A stretch of 31,136 nucleotides of DNA from Vairimorpha apis BRL 01 (taxonomy: Eukaryota; Microsporidia; Nosematidae): contig KE647139.1 of assembly GCA_000447185.1 (NCBI GenBank), forward strand, positions 1 to 31,136. Direction: 5' to 3'. Under the pieces are notes generated by a model, which was not told the origin of the DNA, made no database searches, and saw only the letters and a program-made list of their open reading frames with translations. Position numbers and translations under genes: made by a program. Positions 1 to 9,723 of the stretch are shown here, one piece after another. Within the stretch, counting starts at the first letter, position 1. Each line of letters begins with the position of its first letter.

Positions 1-271
1 ATTTTTTGTTATATATTATTTTTAAATTTTTTATAACTTAGAATTTTGCTTATCAAAAATACTATTTATTTTTAAATTAAATTACATTGTTTTTCTGCTA
101 TAGATTTAAAACTAAAACAATTTTTTAGATCATTAGTTAAAGAAATTATTAAAATATTTTTTTTATTTTATTACTTAAAGATAAAAATAGTTATAATATA
201 TTGTAAAAATAGTATCTTTATATTAGCTTGTATCTAATAAACATTTAATATTTTTGATGAAGTTTACATTA

Positions 272-274
272 CCC
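272..274 (+). promoter_or_regulatory. CCC start-adjacent motif of the SF3B2 gene
   Basis: The triplet CCC lies three bases before the ATG at 278. Microsporidian genes often carry CCC or GGG in this position. It is the reason for preferring 278 over the ATG at 257. Confidence 0.6.
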
Positions 275-277
275 ATA

Positions 278-1291
278 ATGAACTCTGATTATTCTTTTAT
301 ATATAAAAATAAATCGTTAAATAAAAAAGAACGGAAAAAAGTTATTAGACAAAAAAAATACGAAGAATTGAAAAAAATAGTACCATTTCCAGAACTTTTG
401 GATATAGAAGATCTGAAATGCGAAGATATTATAAAATATAATAAATTAAAGTCAATGTATAAAGGAGTTCATGTTATTAAAAGATGGAAACATAAAAATA
501 TTTTTCCTCTTAATTATAAACAAAAAGAATATGAAATTCCAGCTTCAATTATTGATACTGGTTTAGATTTATTAAGATTCAATATTTATGAATATAAAAA
601 AATTCAAACAGACAAAGAAAAATTTATTCAAAAAATATTTCCTAAACCTGGAAAATCTTGTATTAATCCTTCTAAATTATATGATTGCATTTATAAAAGT
701 AATAATTATACTACTTTAAAATATGGGCATGTGTTTGATTTTACATGGGAGTGTGAAAAAACACGATTTGTTCCAGGTCAATTAACAGATGAACTAAAAA
801 AAGCACTTGGTATGACTGAATTTTCACCTCCTCCATGGTTATTTAAAATGCAAGAAATCGGACTTCCACCAGCATATCAAGATTTGAAAATTCCAGGTGT
901 TAATTCTGATATTCCTCCAGGATGTAAATATGGATTTGAACCAAATAATTGGGGAAGAGCACCTCAAAATTTTGAACCCAAGGAAAGGGATGAATATATT
1001 TATAATTTAGAAACACAGTACACAGAAATAAAATCCTTAAAAGAAAAAACAGAAAAAATTATTGAAGAAAAAAAAATCAATGTGAATTTTTCCAATGTAA
1101 CTAATGATAAACAAGATGTAGAATTTTTGAATGAAAATGTGAAACAACAAGTTTTAATTGATAAAAATTTGCACGAAAATACATATGTTGATTCTAAAAA
1201 AACATTGGAGAATCATTTTTCAAATTCTGCTATAAAAAAAATAAAAAAGATAAGAAAAAAAATTAAGAGAGAAATTTTAAGTAAGATATAA
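278..1291 (+). CDS. CUS1: splicing factor 3B subunit 2 (SF3B2/Cus1/SAP145)
   Basis: Component of the SF3b particle of U2 snRNP, which helps hold U2 on the intron branch site in the nucleus. About residues 33-110 resemble the DUF382 region (for example VIKRWKHKNIFPL followed by YEIPASIIDTG). About residues 160-222 are a clear PSP (proline-rich) domain, with PPPWLFKMQEIGLPPAYQDL, then KIPG and IPPG. The tail is lysine-rich and of low complexity. At 337 residues it is shorter than yeast Cus1 and far shorter than the human protein, as expected for a microsporidian. An upstream in-frame ATG at 257 exists, but the CCCATAATG context favours the ATG at 278. The family call is secure, the start less so. 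It implies that spliceosomal splicing persists in this organism. Confidence 0.9.
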   Translation: MNSDYSFIYKNKSLNKKERKKVIRQKKYEELKKIVPFPELLDIEDLKCEDIIKYNKLKSMYKGVHVIKRWKHKNIFPLNYKQKEYEIPASIIDTGLDLLRFNIYEYKKIQTDKEKFIQKIFPKPGKSCINPSKLYDCIYKSNNYTTLKYGHVFDFTWECEKTRFVPGQLTDELKKALGMTEFSPPPWLFKMQEIGLPPAYQDLKIPGVNSDIPPGCKYGFEPNNWGRAPQNFEPKERDEYIYNLETQYTEIKSLKEKTEKIIEEKKINVNFSNVTNDKQDVEFLNENVKQQVLIDKNLHENTYVDSKKTLENHFSNSAIKKIKKIRKKIKREILSKI

Positions 1292-1443
1292 AATGTATAT
1301 AATTATAATTTTTTGTTTTTTTAGCTTAATTATATTTTTTTATAAATATATTAATTTAATTAATTTTAAACAATAAATTACTAAATTTAAAATAAAATAT
1401 TAATAACTTTTATGCAAATTAAATATTTAAAATATTAAATTTT

Positions 1444-2349
1444 ATGCTAATGGAAAAATATAAATTTATTGAAAAACTCGGACGAGGAACACATGGTACA
1501 GTATACTTACTTGAACCTTATGATAAAACAAAAAATAAAGTAGTATGTAAATCAGTAGTTGAAAAACATTTAAATCATGCTAGAAAAGAAGTTACAATTT
1601 TAACTAACTTAGTTCATAAGCGCATTATAAAAATAGTAGAATTTATAGAAATTAAGGGTTCAAGTTTTATTATTTTAGAATATGCTAATAGAGGAACTTT
1701 GGATACAGTTATAAAATTTTTTATTCAAAAAAATAGAAAAGCTACAAATTTTCTTCTTTGGTCAGTATTATCTCAAATATCAGAAGGATTAGAGTATTTA
1801 CATAGTAAAAAAATTATTCATAGAGATATAAAACCAGGTAATTTACTTATTAATTCACTTACCCAATATAAAAACGAAGAAATTTTGGAATTCAAAATTT
1901 GTGATTTTAGTTTGTCATATCAAACAGAAGAATTAGAAGAATTTATAGAAAGTTCAATTGTTGGAACACCTTTTTATATGGCTCCAGAAATGGTATCTAG
2001 AAAAAAATATAATAATTTAATAGATGTATGGGGATTGGGTATTACTTTATATGAACTCTGTACTTTACGAAAACCATTTTCTGGAGAAACAAGAAAACAG
2101 TTATATTCAAGCATTATATCAAAAAAAATTGATTCTGGATTTTCTAATGATGAAAAACTAGAAAAAATGATTTTAATGTGTTTATATAAAACAAATAGAA
2201 TTACTTCCAAACAAATAGTTGATTCAGAATGTTGTAAATATCATTTATCTAAATTAGATAATAAAATAAAAGATTTGAAAATTGATGAACTAGAAAAGAA
2301 GGTAAAAATATTAGAAAAAAAAATTAATTGGCCACCGACTCCCAATTAA
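1444..2349 (+). CDS. Ser/Thr protein kinase, NIMA/NEK-like, with DFS in place of DFG
   Basis: A nearly pure kinase domain of 301 residues. Visible motifs are the glycine loop GRGTHG (13-18), the VCKS lysine (36), an alpha-C glutamate (49), HRDIKPGN (126-133), DFS (154-156), GTPFYMAPE (174-182) and DVWGLGITLYELC (194-206). Architecture and motifs fit NIMA-related or similar CMGC-distant kinases; I cannot assign a substrate. The metal-binding DFG motif reads DFS, a change seen in some active and some weak kinases. The C-terminus is a short charged helix ending in PPTP. An alternative start is the ATG at 1450, two codons in. No CCC/GGG motif is seen before either start. It lies tandem with the small gene at 2411. 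Confidence 0.88.
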   Translation: MLMEKYKFIEKLGRGTHGTVYLLEPYDKTKNKVVCKSVVEKHLNHARKEVTILTNLVHKRIIKIVEFIEIKGSSFIILEYANRGTLDTVIKFFIQKNRKATNFLLWSVLSQISEGLEYLHSKKIIHRDIKPGNLLINSLTQYKNEEILEFKICDFSLSYQTEELEEFIESSIVGTPFYMAPEMVSRKKYNNLIDVWGLGITLYELCTLRKPFSGETRKQLYSSIISKKIDSGFSNDEKLEKMILMCLYKTNRITSKQIVDSECCKYHLSKLDNKIKDLKIDELEKKVKILEKKINWPPTPN

Positions 2350-2410
2350 AATAAACAGTTGAAACTCAAAGTTTTAAAATAATATATAAATTAAATATCC
2401 ATAATTTTTC

Positions 2411-2620
2411 ATGGGAATAGCAGATTCAGTAGAAGGTGTTTTTAAAGATTTTGCATCTTTAATTTATTTCTTTTTATTTGTTGTATTTATTCTTATAATC
2501 GTATTTATAATTATGAAATTATGTGAACCAACACCAGAAGAAAGACTTGAAAGACAACTTAGAGAAGAACGAATGTATAGAGAGGCTCGTGAAAGAGCAG
2601 AACGTGAAAATAAAAAATAA
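2411..2620 (+). CDS. small single-pass membrane protein, unknown
   Basis: A 69-residue protein I do not recognise. Residues 1-15 are short and mildly acidic, about 16-37 form one strong transmembrane helix, and from about 40 to the end it is a highly charged Glu/Arg-rich helix starting CEPTPEERLERQLREERMYR. That layout suggests a membrane anchor with a cytosolic coiled arm. It lies 61 bases after the kinase gene on the same strand and faces the 3' end of trm8. The biased, well-formed protein in such AT-rich DNA argues that it is real. Confidence 0.6.
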   Translation: MGIADSVEGVFKDFASLIYFFLFVVFILIIVFIIMKLCEPTPEERLERQLREERMYREARERAERENKK

Positions 2621-2715
2621 AAGAGGAACAACTTTTTTCAATGTAAATAAATTTAAACTTTTAATTTTTTTATTAAATAAAATTTTGTTGCAATAAAACA
2701 TTAAGAAAAAATATT

Positions 2716-3365
2716 TTATATTTTTTCAAATATACATGCAAATGTTTCGCCTGTTTTTATACCTGCTCTCATTGCTTCGTCTGTATTTTTATATGTTAGT
2801 GAATAATAAAGATCTTTGTCTTCTTCTTCCACTTTTTTAAAAAGTTTAGAATTTAAGATAGTATTTACCATATCATCATATAAAGATTTAACATCAGTTG
2901 AAATATATAATCTTCCATTATTATTCAAAATATATTCTAATGTGCTTATCATTTGTTTACAAATTATGCGTCCTTTTTGCTTTCTTTTTTAAAGTGGGGA
3001 TCTGGAAATAAAACAAAAATTTTTTCAAGTGAGTTTTTTTCAAAAAAATTTACTAAAAATAATAAAGCGTTAGTTTTAATAACGGCACAATTTGTAAGTT
3101 GTTTTTCTTTGATTTTTGCTTTAACATATTCTGTAACTTTATTGCGGATTTCTAATCCCAACACATTTTTTGTATGTTCTTTTGCCAAATCCATAATAAA
3201 TTTTCCGTAACCACATCCTATGTCGAGAAAAACTGGAGGCTTTCCGTTGTCAAAATGATCATACCAATTTATCCTGGATGGATTTAAAGGAATACTTACG
3301 TCTACATCTTTGAACGGATTTGCATGTGCACGTTGTCTATAATCACGTTTACTAATTTCAGACAT
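2716..3365 (-). CDS. TRM8: tRNA (guanine-N7-)-methyltransferase Trm8, frame broken once
   Basis: Catalyses m7G46 formation in tRNA using S-adenosylmethionine; in fungi it works with Trm82. The N-terminus has the family signature RAHANPF, followed by the SAM site FLDIGCGYGKFIM, then LGLEIR and FVLFPDPHFKK. The reading frame then stops, but the next part of the family (RIICKQMISTLEYIL, GRLYISTDV, ending GETFACIFEKI) continues in the -1 frame. The break can be placed at a run of six T (2985-2990), where one more base restores a 216-residue protein of normal length. The start is preceded by GGGG one base before the ATG. No Trm82 partner is in the window. Identity is firm; whether the shift is an assembly error is not decided by the sequence. 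Confidence 0.9.
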
Positions 3366-3856
3366 ACCCCTAAAAATGAATATTTTAAAGATCTTAATTT
3401 TTTATTAACAATTAAGATTTATACAATTTAAATTGACACAAAAAATTGTTTATATATATTTGTTCAAATGAATGCTGTTTATTTCTCTAATTTTTTTATT
3501 AAAATTTAATAAATAATTTTTACTTTTTTTTAATTTATATAATATTAAATATATAAAAAATCTTAAATTTTTATTTGCAAAAAATTATAAATAAAACATG
3601 TTTTTAATTATACTATAAAATATATATAAGAAAATCAAAATCCTATTTGTAATTTAAAACAAAACTTTACAGTTTGTTTTAAAATGTTAAAACAAAAAAA
3701 CATTTTTTATTCATAGTAATTTCATAAAAAAGTTAATCTTTTGTTTGATTTAGAGAATAAATATTAATTTTAATTATTGTACATAACTATATAGAAAACC
3801 ACACACAAGCGTTCATCTAATTCTATGTTTTTAAAATGATACAAAAGATCTAAGCT

Positions 3857-3985
3857 ATGGAACCTTGTTTGGTAAATACATTAAAGAAGATTAGCAAGAG
3901 ATTTTTGAGAATAAAATATAAAACTAAAGTATATATACTATTTTGTCTATATCTAATCTTGGCAATAGGATTACATAAGATTTAA
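3857..3985 (+). CDS. possible 42-residue tail-anchored membrane protein
   Basis: A short open frame in a stretch noticeably less AT-rich than its surroundings. It encodes a polar, strongly basic half (LKKISKRFLRIKYKTK, residues 9-24) followed by one hydrophobic helix (about 25-39) and a two-residue basic end. This is the shape of small tail-anchored proteins such as mitochondrial or mitosomal Tom subunits or ER translocon subunits, but I cannot match a family. There is no CCC/GGG motif, and an in-frame stop lies two codons before the ATG. It could be a chance open frame. Confidence 0.35.
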   Translation: MEPCLVNTLKKISKRFLRIKYKTKVYILFCLYLILAIGLHKI

Positions 3986-4194
3986 AACTTTATACCCTAA
4001 CCAAATATTAATAATAATATAGAAACAAAGCTTGAAACTTTTAAAAATAAAAATATATAATTCATATTTTTATACAAAAATATACTAAAAGAAAATCATA
4101 CTAAAATTTAAATATTAACTTTAATTAATAAAATAATTAATATAAATATCATTTTTCGTAAATTGCAGAACTTTGTACGTCTATCACAGTTCCA

Positions 4195-5130
4195 TCAACT
4201 ATAAACCATTATTTGTTCCATTGTATTTTGTGTATCAATTTGTATATTAATAATTTCAATTCCGTATTTTTCCTTTAAAATATTTATTATATTTTTTAAT
4301 AAAATTTCATAATCGTAGATAAGTAAATCATCTACAAGCACATTTATCATAGCTGCTTGTATATTTGTAGAAAGCGACCATACAAAAATATTGATTATTT
4401 TATATACACATTCAATTTCTAAAATGTCATTCTTAATATCTTTAATATTAATTCCTTTTGGTGTGCCTTCAGATAAAATATGTAAACCATCTTTGATTAT
4501 AAAAATAGTAGAAGAAAAAACTATAATTGAAAATAAAATTGTACAAATAACATCGAACATGGAATTTTTAGGATAAAAAAAAGTAAATATTCCAGCCAAA
4601 ATTACACCTACCGACTGAATTAAATCTCCAAGAATATGAATATAAGTTGCTCTTATGTTTAAATTTTTATGTTTTAGCTGATGATTATAATCTTTGTAAT
4701 GTAATACATATATGGCTAAAATATTTACAAATAACCCTATTACAGCAATTGCAAAAAACATGCCACCATCAATTTCTTTAGGATGTACAATTTTATGAAT
4801 GGATTCGAATAATAAATATCCAACAGCTAACCAAATTAGTGATACTGAAATTAATGATCCAATTATTTCAATACGATGGTATCCAAAGGACATTTTTAAA
4901 GTAGCAGGTTTTTTAGACAAATGAAGTGCTCCTAAGCTAACACCAAATCCGAAAATATCAACTAATAGATGAACAGAGTCTGCTAACAATGATAAACTAT
5001 TTGTTTTATAATGACCCCATAATTCTAATAGCATAAAAATTCCTATTATGATTGAAACTTTTATTATTTTTGAAATATCAGCATCATTAGAACAAGTTCT
5101 ATGAGAACAAGTTTCTGTATGTTTTTGCAT
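4195..5130 (-). CDS. cation diffusion facilitator, zinc transporter (ZnT/Zrc1 type)
   Basis: A proton-coupled exporter moving zinc (or cobalt) from cytosol into an organelle or out of the cell. It has 311 residues, about six transmembrane helices and a cytosolic C-terminal domain. Helix 2 carries HxxxD (H54, D58 in SVHLLVDIFGFGVSL) and helix 5 carries a second HxxxD (HILGDLIQSVGV); these form the tetrahedral metal site of ZnT-type members. The N-terminus is rich in His and Cys (HTETCSHRTC). The His-rich loop between helices 4 and 5 is very short. Just beyond the stop, in another frame, WFIVDGTVIDVQ and a further eight residues run on to a stop at 4149, so the true C-terminus may differ. No start motif is seen. 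Confidence 0.9.
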   Translation of the reverse strand: MQKHTETCSHRTCSNDADISKIIKVSIIIGIFMLLELWGHYKTNSLSLLADSVHLLVDIFGFGVSLGALHLSKKPATLKMSFGYHRIEIIGSLISVSLIWLAVGYLLFESIHKIVHPKEIDGGMFFAIAVIGLFVNILAIYVLHYKDYNHQLKHKNLNIRATYIHILGDLIQSVGVILAGIFTFFYPKNSMFDVICTILFSIIVFSSTIFIIKDGLHILSEGTPKGINIKDIKNDILEIECVYKIINIFVWSLSTNIQAAMINVLVDDLLIYDYEILLKNIINILKEKYGIEIINIQIDTQNTMEQIMVYS

Positions 5131-6579
5131 TTATTTTTTTTGGTTCGAAAATTTTATTAAATTATGAAACAAAACATCATAAATTTCTTATAATAGTTAA
5201 AATCAGGGTGTGTCAAAAATGTTAGATGTTGATATGTGAAATATGAACTTTTGAACAAATTGATATAGTTTAATCTACGTAATTTATAGAAAAATCAAAA
5301 TTTTATACAATGAATTAATGTAAATATTGATTTAATATTCTATTTAATATCATTTAAATATAAAAATATCACTGTACTTTAAAATATATTTTAATAAATA
5401 TATTTATAATTGTAAATATGTAAATTAAAATTTTTTAAGTGATGTTTTTAAATTTACTAATAAAATTTTCATGTTATGATTAGTACATCAATATCAATTA
5501 TTTATTTGGTTAAAATTATGAAATTTTTTATGTTTTTTTTAAAATTCAAAAATATAATTTACATATTTGAATACAGATAAGAAACGTCATCACTATTTTT
5601 GTAAATTCAATAAAATTATGAATATTGTCAAAAAAATATATTGTAATTAAAATAATATTTTTTAAGTTTTCTGTTTATCTCATTACAAATTTTATTTAAG
5701 CAATTGCTTTATCTTACTTTTAATAATTTCGTAAGTTTTACTAAAATTTTATTAAATTTTTATTTTAATTTGCAAATTATATTTATAAAGAAATAAATTT
5801 TATCAAATTTTTTGTTAACAATTTAATATTTAAATATTAAAGTAAATTTTAGATTTAAACTTATTTAATCATTAACTAGTTTTATATTTTAAAAAAATTT
5901 ATTTTTAATAATGTTAAAAGTTTTATATTCAACATATTTAAAATATCCTAGAATAAATTATTAATATTTTTCGTATTCTTACTATAATTTTAAAAAATAT
6001 TTTTAATACAATTTATAAATTATATGACTTTAATACTTAAAATTAGTTATAAATGCTTATATATTCAAAAATTAATATATAAAATTGTTTTAATTCCAAA
6101 AAAATATTTTAATAAAAATTATCTGATTTATTAAACTACTTTTTTTCTACTAATAAAGAAAAAATTTTATAGTATAAATAATTGAATTTAAATTTATTAA
6201 AATGAAAAAAAATAATTTTTGTGGTATATTTTGTTAGTTTAGAACTTTTATAATATAAAAAGTGTCAGTTAAAAAAATAAAACAAAATCAAAATATATAG
6301 ATAAAATTTTAACTTATTAAACATTGTGATATCTGACAAATTTGAAACATTTTTAAATTTTTATATTTAAAAATTAATGTACAAATATAAAATATTTGTC
6401 AGTCAACATTGTAACTCACAATGATAAAACTTATTTATTGTTTCTAAATTTTTAGTAATCACAAAAAACAATTTATGTTAAAATACAAAAAATTTATTTA
6501 TGTTAAAAGTTTCTTTTTTTAATAATACTATGATATTATTATAAATTTTATTATCTAAAGTAAAAATTTTTTATTATTT
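5131..6579. other. long AT-rich intergenic region, nothing recognised
   Basis: About 1.45 kb of A/T homopolymer-rich sequence between the zinc transporter start and the first syntaxin end. No open frame of substance, tRNA-like fold or repeat of the LTR is apparent on either strand. Confidence 0.6.
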
Positions 6580-7428
6580 TTATTTAAATAGAAATGTATG
6601 TAAAATTCTACTTGTATCATTGGAAGAACCTCCATTTAAAAATCCAAACTTTAATATTAAAAATCCTAATCCTGCTATAACCAAAACTGCCAATATACCA
6701 ATAATAATACGTTTTATTCTAGATGCCCTAATTTGATAATCTAATGCTTGTTCTAAATCAACATTTGCAGCAGCTGTGTTTTCATATGCTGTTTCTGTAT
6801 TTTCAGAAATTTTATCAACAACTGCTGATTGTTTATGAATAGCCTCATCTAAAATTCTCATCATTTCTATTAAATCTTGAATCATCATAGCTATTTTTCT
6901 AATATTTGTTTTACGTTTTTCAGCTTCATTTAAAATGCTTTTAGCCGATTTACTTCCCAAAGCAAATGCTGCTCCTAGTTTAGCATCATTTTTATCATCG
7001 GAAATAAATTCGTTTATCTCATTTTCATCAGCATCTGGCTTTGCAATTACAAATTGCAATTTAAATTTTGTTTCTTCTTGATGTTTTTGTTTATATTGCG
7101 CATCTCTATATTGATTTACAGAATTTGCCAATGCTTTCGTTTGTGCATGTACGTGTATTTGCATTGTTTGATAGTCAAATTTTTTCATTTCTGATTCTTG
7201 CGTGTCTAGAATTTCATTAAATTCATTTAACTGATCTTTTAATTCATTGGATAAACTTTTAAATCTTTCATTTATTACCTCTATTTGGTTATTTACAGAT
7301 TTTTCTGTTTTAGAGTCTAAAATTCCATTATTTTTTTGAGAACTTAAATAATTAAATTTTCTTGTGTAATTTCTAAGTGTATCAATATCAGCAAAGAATT
7401 TTTTTGAGCTATCTAAAAATTCTCTCAT
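6580..7428 (-). CDS. syntaxin-like Qa-SNARE (Sso1 type)
   Basis: A membrane fusion protein, probably at the plasma membrane or late secretory pathway. It has 282 residues: an N-terminal helical Habc-like region (about 1-130), a linker with acidic repeats, a SNARE motif (about 165-232) with glutamine Q200 at the ionic zero layer in AIHKQSAVVDKI, basic residues, then a transmembrane helix (about 240-260). Unusually, about 20 residues follow the membrane span (GGSSNDTS and on) and would lie in the lumen or outside. The gene is intact. It is divergent from the endonuclease IV gene with only 40 bases between the two starts. A diverged paralog lies at 8868-9669. Confidence 0.85.
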   Translation of the reverse strand: MREFLDSSKKFFADIDTLRNYTRKFNYLSSQKNNGILDSKTEKSVNNQIEVINERFKSLSNELKDQLNEFNEILDTQESEMKKFDYQTMQIHVHAQTKALANSVNQYRDAQYKQKHQEETKFKLQFVIAKPDADENEINEFISDDKNDAKLGAAFALGSKSAKSILNEAEKRKTNIRKIAMMIQDLIEMMRILDEAIHKQSAVVDKISENTETAYENTAAANVDLEQALDYQIRASRIKRIIIGILAVLVIAGLGFLILKFGFLNGGSSNDTSRILHTFLFK

Positions 7429-7468
7429 TATTAAAAATTATATAAAATTTTTTTATTTGTTTTAGGGC
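7429..7468. promoter_or_regulatory. 40-bp shared divergent promoter region
   Basis: Only 40 bases separate the start codons of the reverse-strand syntaxin and the forward-strand endonuclease IV gene. Signals for both must lie here or inside the coding regions. It contains a TATAAAA-like stretch, and GGG stands one base before the forward ATG. Confidence 0.5.
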
Positions 7469-8308
7469 ATGGCAAAATTGATTGGTGCACATTTATCAAT
7501 TTGTAAAGGAATTGATAATATACAAAAAGAAATGGATTCAATAGGTGCAAAATGTTGTGCTGTTTTTCTTAAAAACCAAAAAAGATTTGCTTCTACACCA
7601 TTAAAATTCAAAACAATTACAAATTTTAAAAAAAATATTGTTTTTCCAGAATTAATTATTCCACATGGATCATATTTAATTAATTTAGGAAATCCAAAAA
7701 AAATTAAAGAATCTTATGATTGTCTCATTGATGATCTCAAAAGATGTAATGAACTCGGAATTAAATATTATAATTTACATCCTGGAAGCGATGTAACAAA
7801 AATGGGTAAAGATTGTCTTGATCACATTATTAAATATTTGAATAAAGCTTTGAAAGATGTTCCAAGTGTATGTATTTTACTGGAAAATATGGCTGGACAG
7901 GGGAATGTTGTTTGTCATAAATTTGAAGATTTAAGATATATTATAAGTAAAATTGAAAATAATGAACGTATCGGAGTTTGTCTTGATACATGTCACATGT
8001 TTGGTGCAGGATATGATATTAGAACTAGTTTAAAATTTCAAGAAATTATGAATGAGTTTAATAAACTTATAGGTTTTCAATATTTAAAAGCTGTTCATTT
8101 GAATGATAGTAAAGAACCTCTTGGTTCTAAAAAAGACAGACATGAATCAATAGGGAATGGTAAAATTGGGCTAGAAGCTTTTCGTTTTATCATGAATAGT
8201 CCAATTTTTGAAGATATTCCTATGATATTAGAAACTCCTGATGTTTCTAAATATCCAGAAGAAATTAAATTGTTATATTCATTAGAAAAGTCTAATATTA
8301 TTAATTAG
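7469..8308 (+). CDS. APN1: AP endonuclease, endonuclease IV family (Apn1/Nfo)
   Basis: Cleaves DNA 5' of abasic sites in base excision repair with a trinuclear zinc centre. It has 279 residues, the normal core length. The zinc ligands of the family are all visible: H66 (PHGSY), H104 (LHPGS), E139 (LLENMAG), D173 and H176 (LDTCHMFGAG), H210 (VHLND), D223 and H225 (DRHESIG) and E255 (ETP). It lacks the C-terminal extension carrying the nuclear signal of yeast Apn1. The start has GGG one base upstream of the ATG. The gene is intact. Confidence 0.96.
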   Translation: MAKLIGAHLSICKGIDNIQKEMDSIGAKCCAVFLKNQKRFASTPLKFKTITNFKKNIVFPELIIPHGSYLINLGNPKKIKESYDCLIDDLKRCNELGIKYYNLHPGSDVTKMGKDCLDHIIKYLNKALKDVPSVCILLENMAGQGNVVCHKFEDLRYIISKIENNERIGVCLDTCHMFGAGYDIRTSLKFQEIMNEFNKLIGFQYLKAVHLNDSKEPLGSKKDRHESIGNGKIGLEAFRFIMNSPIFEDIPMILETPDVSKYPEEIKLLYSLEKSNIIN

Positions 8309-8867
8309 GAATCAATAACTTATAAAAATATTTATAATTTTAATTTTTAAATATTATTTATAGTTTTTTATTCCAATAAACAAAAAATTGACAATATATA
8401 TATTAAGTCTAACAAAATTCTTTACAGTTTATTAATAAAAGTTAATTAATTATTTCATGTTTTAATCAACTTTAATGGTTAGAAGTTTAATTTTTAACTT
8501 TAAATTAAAATTTTCTAATTATGTTCGAGATAAATAAAATTTAATATATATTTAAAATAAGAATTGATGTTTTTTTAATTTTAAAATAAACTTTTAGTTT
8601 TTATATTTTAAAAAATTTGAATTTTAAACTAAAATAAATACAATATTATTTTTTATAGACTAATATTACATTACAAAAATAACTTAAATGTTTTTAAAAA
8701 GAACAAAATAATTACAATCTGTTCTTAATAATTTTTTTACAATAAATATAAAAAACAAGAGAAAGTTTAACAAACTATTAAAAATATGTAAATAAAGTAA
8801 AAAAATTAATATTGAATAATAATAATAAAAAGTACATTTCTTTATTTAGTAAATCCTACCATGGTCT
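8309..8867. other. AT-rich intergenic region
   Basis: Lies between the convergent 3' ends of the endonuclease IV gene and the second syntaxin gene. I see only A/T-rich sequence with no coding or RNA signature. Confidence 0.6.
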
Positions 8868-9669
8868 TTAATCTCTATTTCTTAAGTTAAACCAATCATC
8901 CTTTAAAATATAATATCCTGTATAAACCATAACAATGAAAAATAATATAAATAAAACCATTCTCCAAAATTTTTTTCTTCTGATCTTATACATTAATGTT
9001 TTTTCAAGTTCTAAATTTGATTTTTTTAAATGTTCTTCAGTCATCATAATATCGTCTGATAGAGTATCTATTGTAACAGAATGTTCATAAATTAAATCAG
9101 TCACCAACTGTGTAATTTCTTCTATCTCTTTCGCAAGTTCATTTATTTTTTTATTTCATCTTGCCTTCTAATGGCTTCATTTAATTTTAATTTTTGAGAT
9201 TTGTCTCCCAAAGAAAAAAATGAACTAATTTTTTATTTGATCCTGGACTTTTCAAATATTCATTTATTTGCTCATCACTGGCATCCAAATTGGCTGCTCT
9301 ATATAAAAATTTTGTACGATTTTCTTCATTTTTCTTAAATTCAAAATTATAATCTCTAAATAAATTTGTCAAAGAAATTAGTTTTCTTGAATGTGCATTA
9401 ATATGCCATTTAATAACATCCTTTTCCTTAGCATTTAAATTTAAAGATAATAAATTTGACAAACCTTGAATTTTATCTTTAGTTGAATTACTTGTCTGTT
9501 TAAATTTAAAACCAATTTCCTGAATAGTGTTAAAAACCATATTTTCATCAGATTTATCTAATATGCTTGTACTTACACGTGCTGTAAGAATTTTATATTG
9601 ATTTACATAAGATTCTAAATTTTCTATATTTTCATTAATTCGTTTTGAAATAATTGTAGCTCTGTCCAT
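8868..9669 (-). CDS. second, divergent syntaxin-like SNARE, frame broken twice
   Basis: A SNARE paralog of the gene at 6580-7428. It shares the helical N-terminal region and the linker motif ASDEQINEYL (compare ADENEINEFI), then a SNARE helix (about 170-235), basic residues and one transmembrane helix near the end (about 236-255). It is split by two -1 shifts at runs of seven A/T (9214-9220 and 9146-9152); one more base in each gives a continuous 267-residue protein. The start at 9669 has GGG two bases before the ATG and is preferred to the upstream ATG at 9723. At the ionic zero layer it has histidine (H197, in LIYEHSVTIDTL) where a Q-SNARE has glutamine. It may be a specialised or weakly functional SNARE. 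Confidence 0.75.
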
Positions 9670-9671
9670 TA

Positions 9672-9674
9672 CCC
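9672..9674 (-). promoter_or_regulatory. GGG start-adjacent motif of the second syntaxin gene
   Basis: On the reverse strand GGG precedes the ATG at 9669 by two bases (GGGTAATG). This supports 9669 over 9723, where the longer frame begins. Confidence 0.6.
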
Positions 9675-9723
9675 TAAAAATTTTATTTTTTATTTTAAAA
9701 TCAAAACTACTCCTTATCGTCAA

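Noticed and set aside
3885..3896. AGAAGATTAGCA, identical to part of U6 snRNA
   Set aside because: The preceding ACAGAGA box and the following internal stem-loop sequence are absent, and the stretch falls inside a plausible small open frame.
5140..5160. GGTTCGAAA and similar strings as tRNA T-arm signals (also near 14030 and 27995)
   Set aside because: No paired stems or A-box partners at tRNA spacing could be found.
9669..9723. Longer N-terminus of the second syntaxin from the ATG at 9723
   Set aside because: The GGGTAATG context and the missing equivalent in the paralog favour the ATG at 9669.
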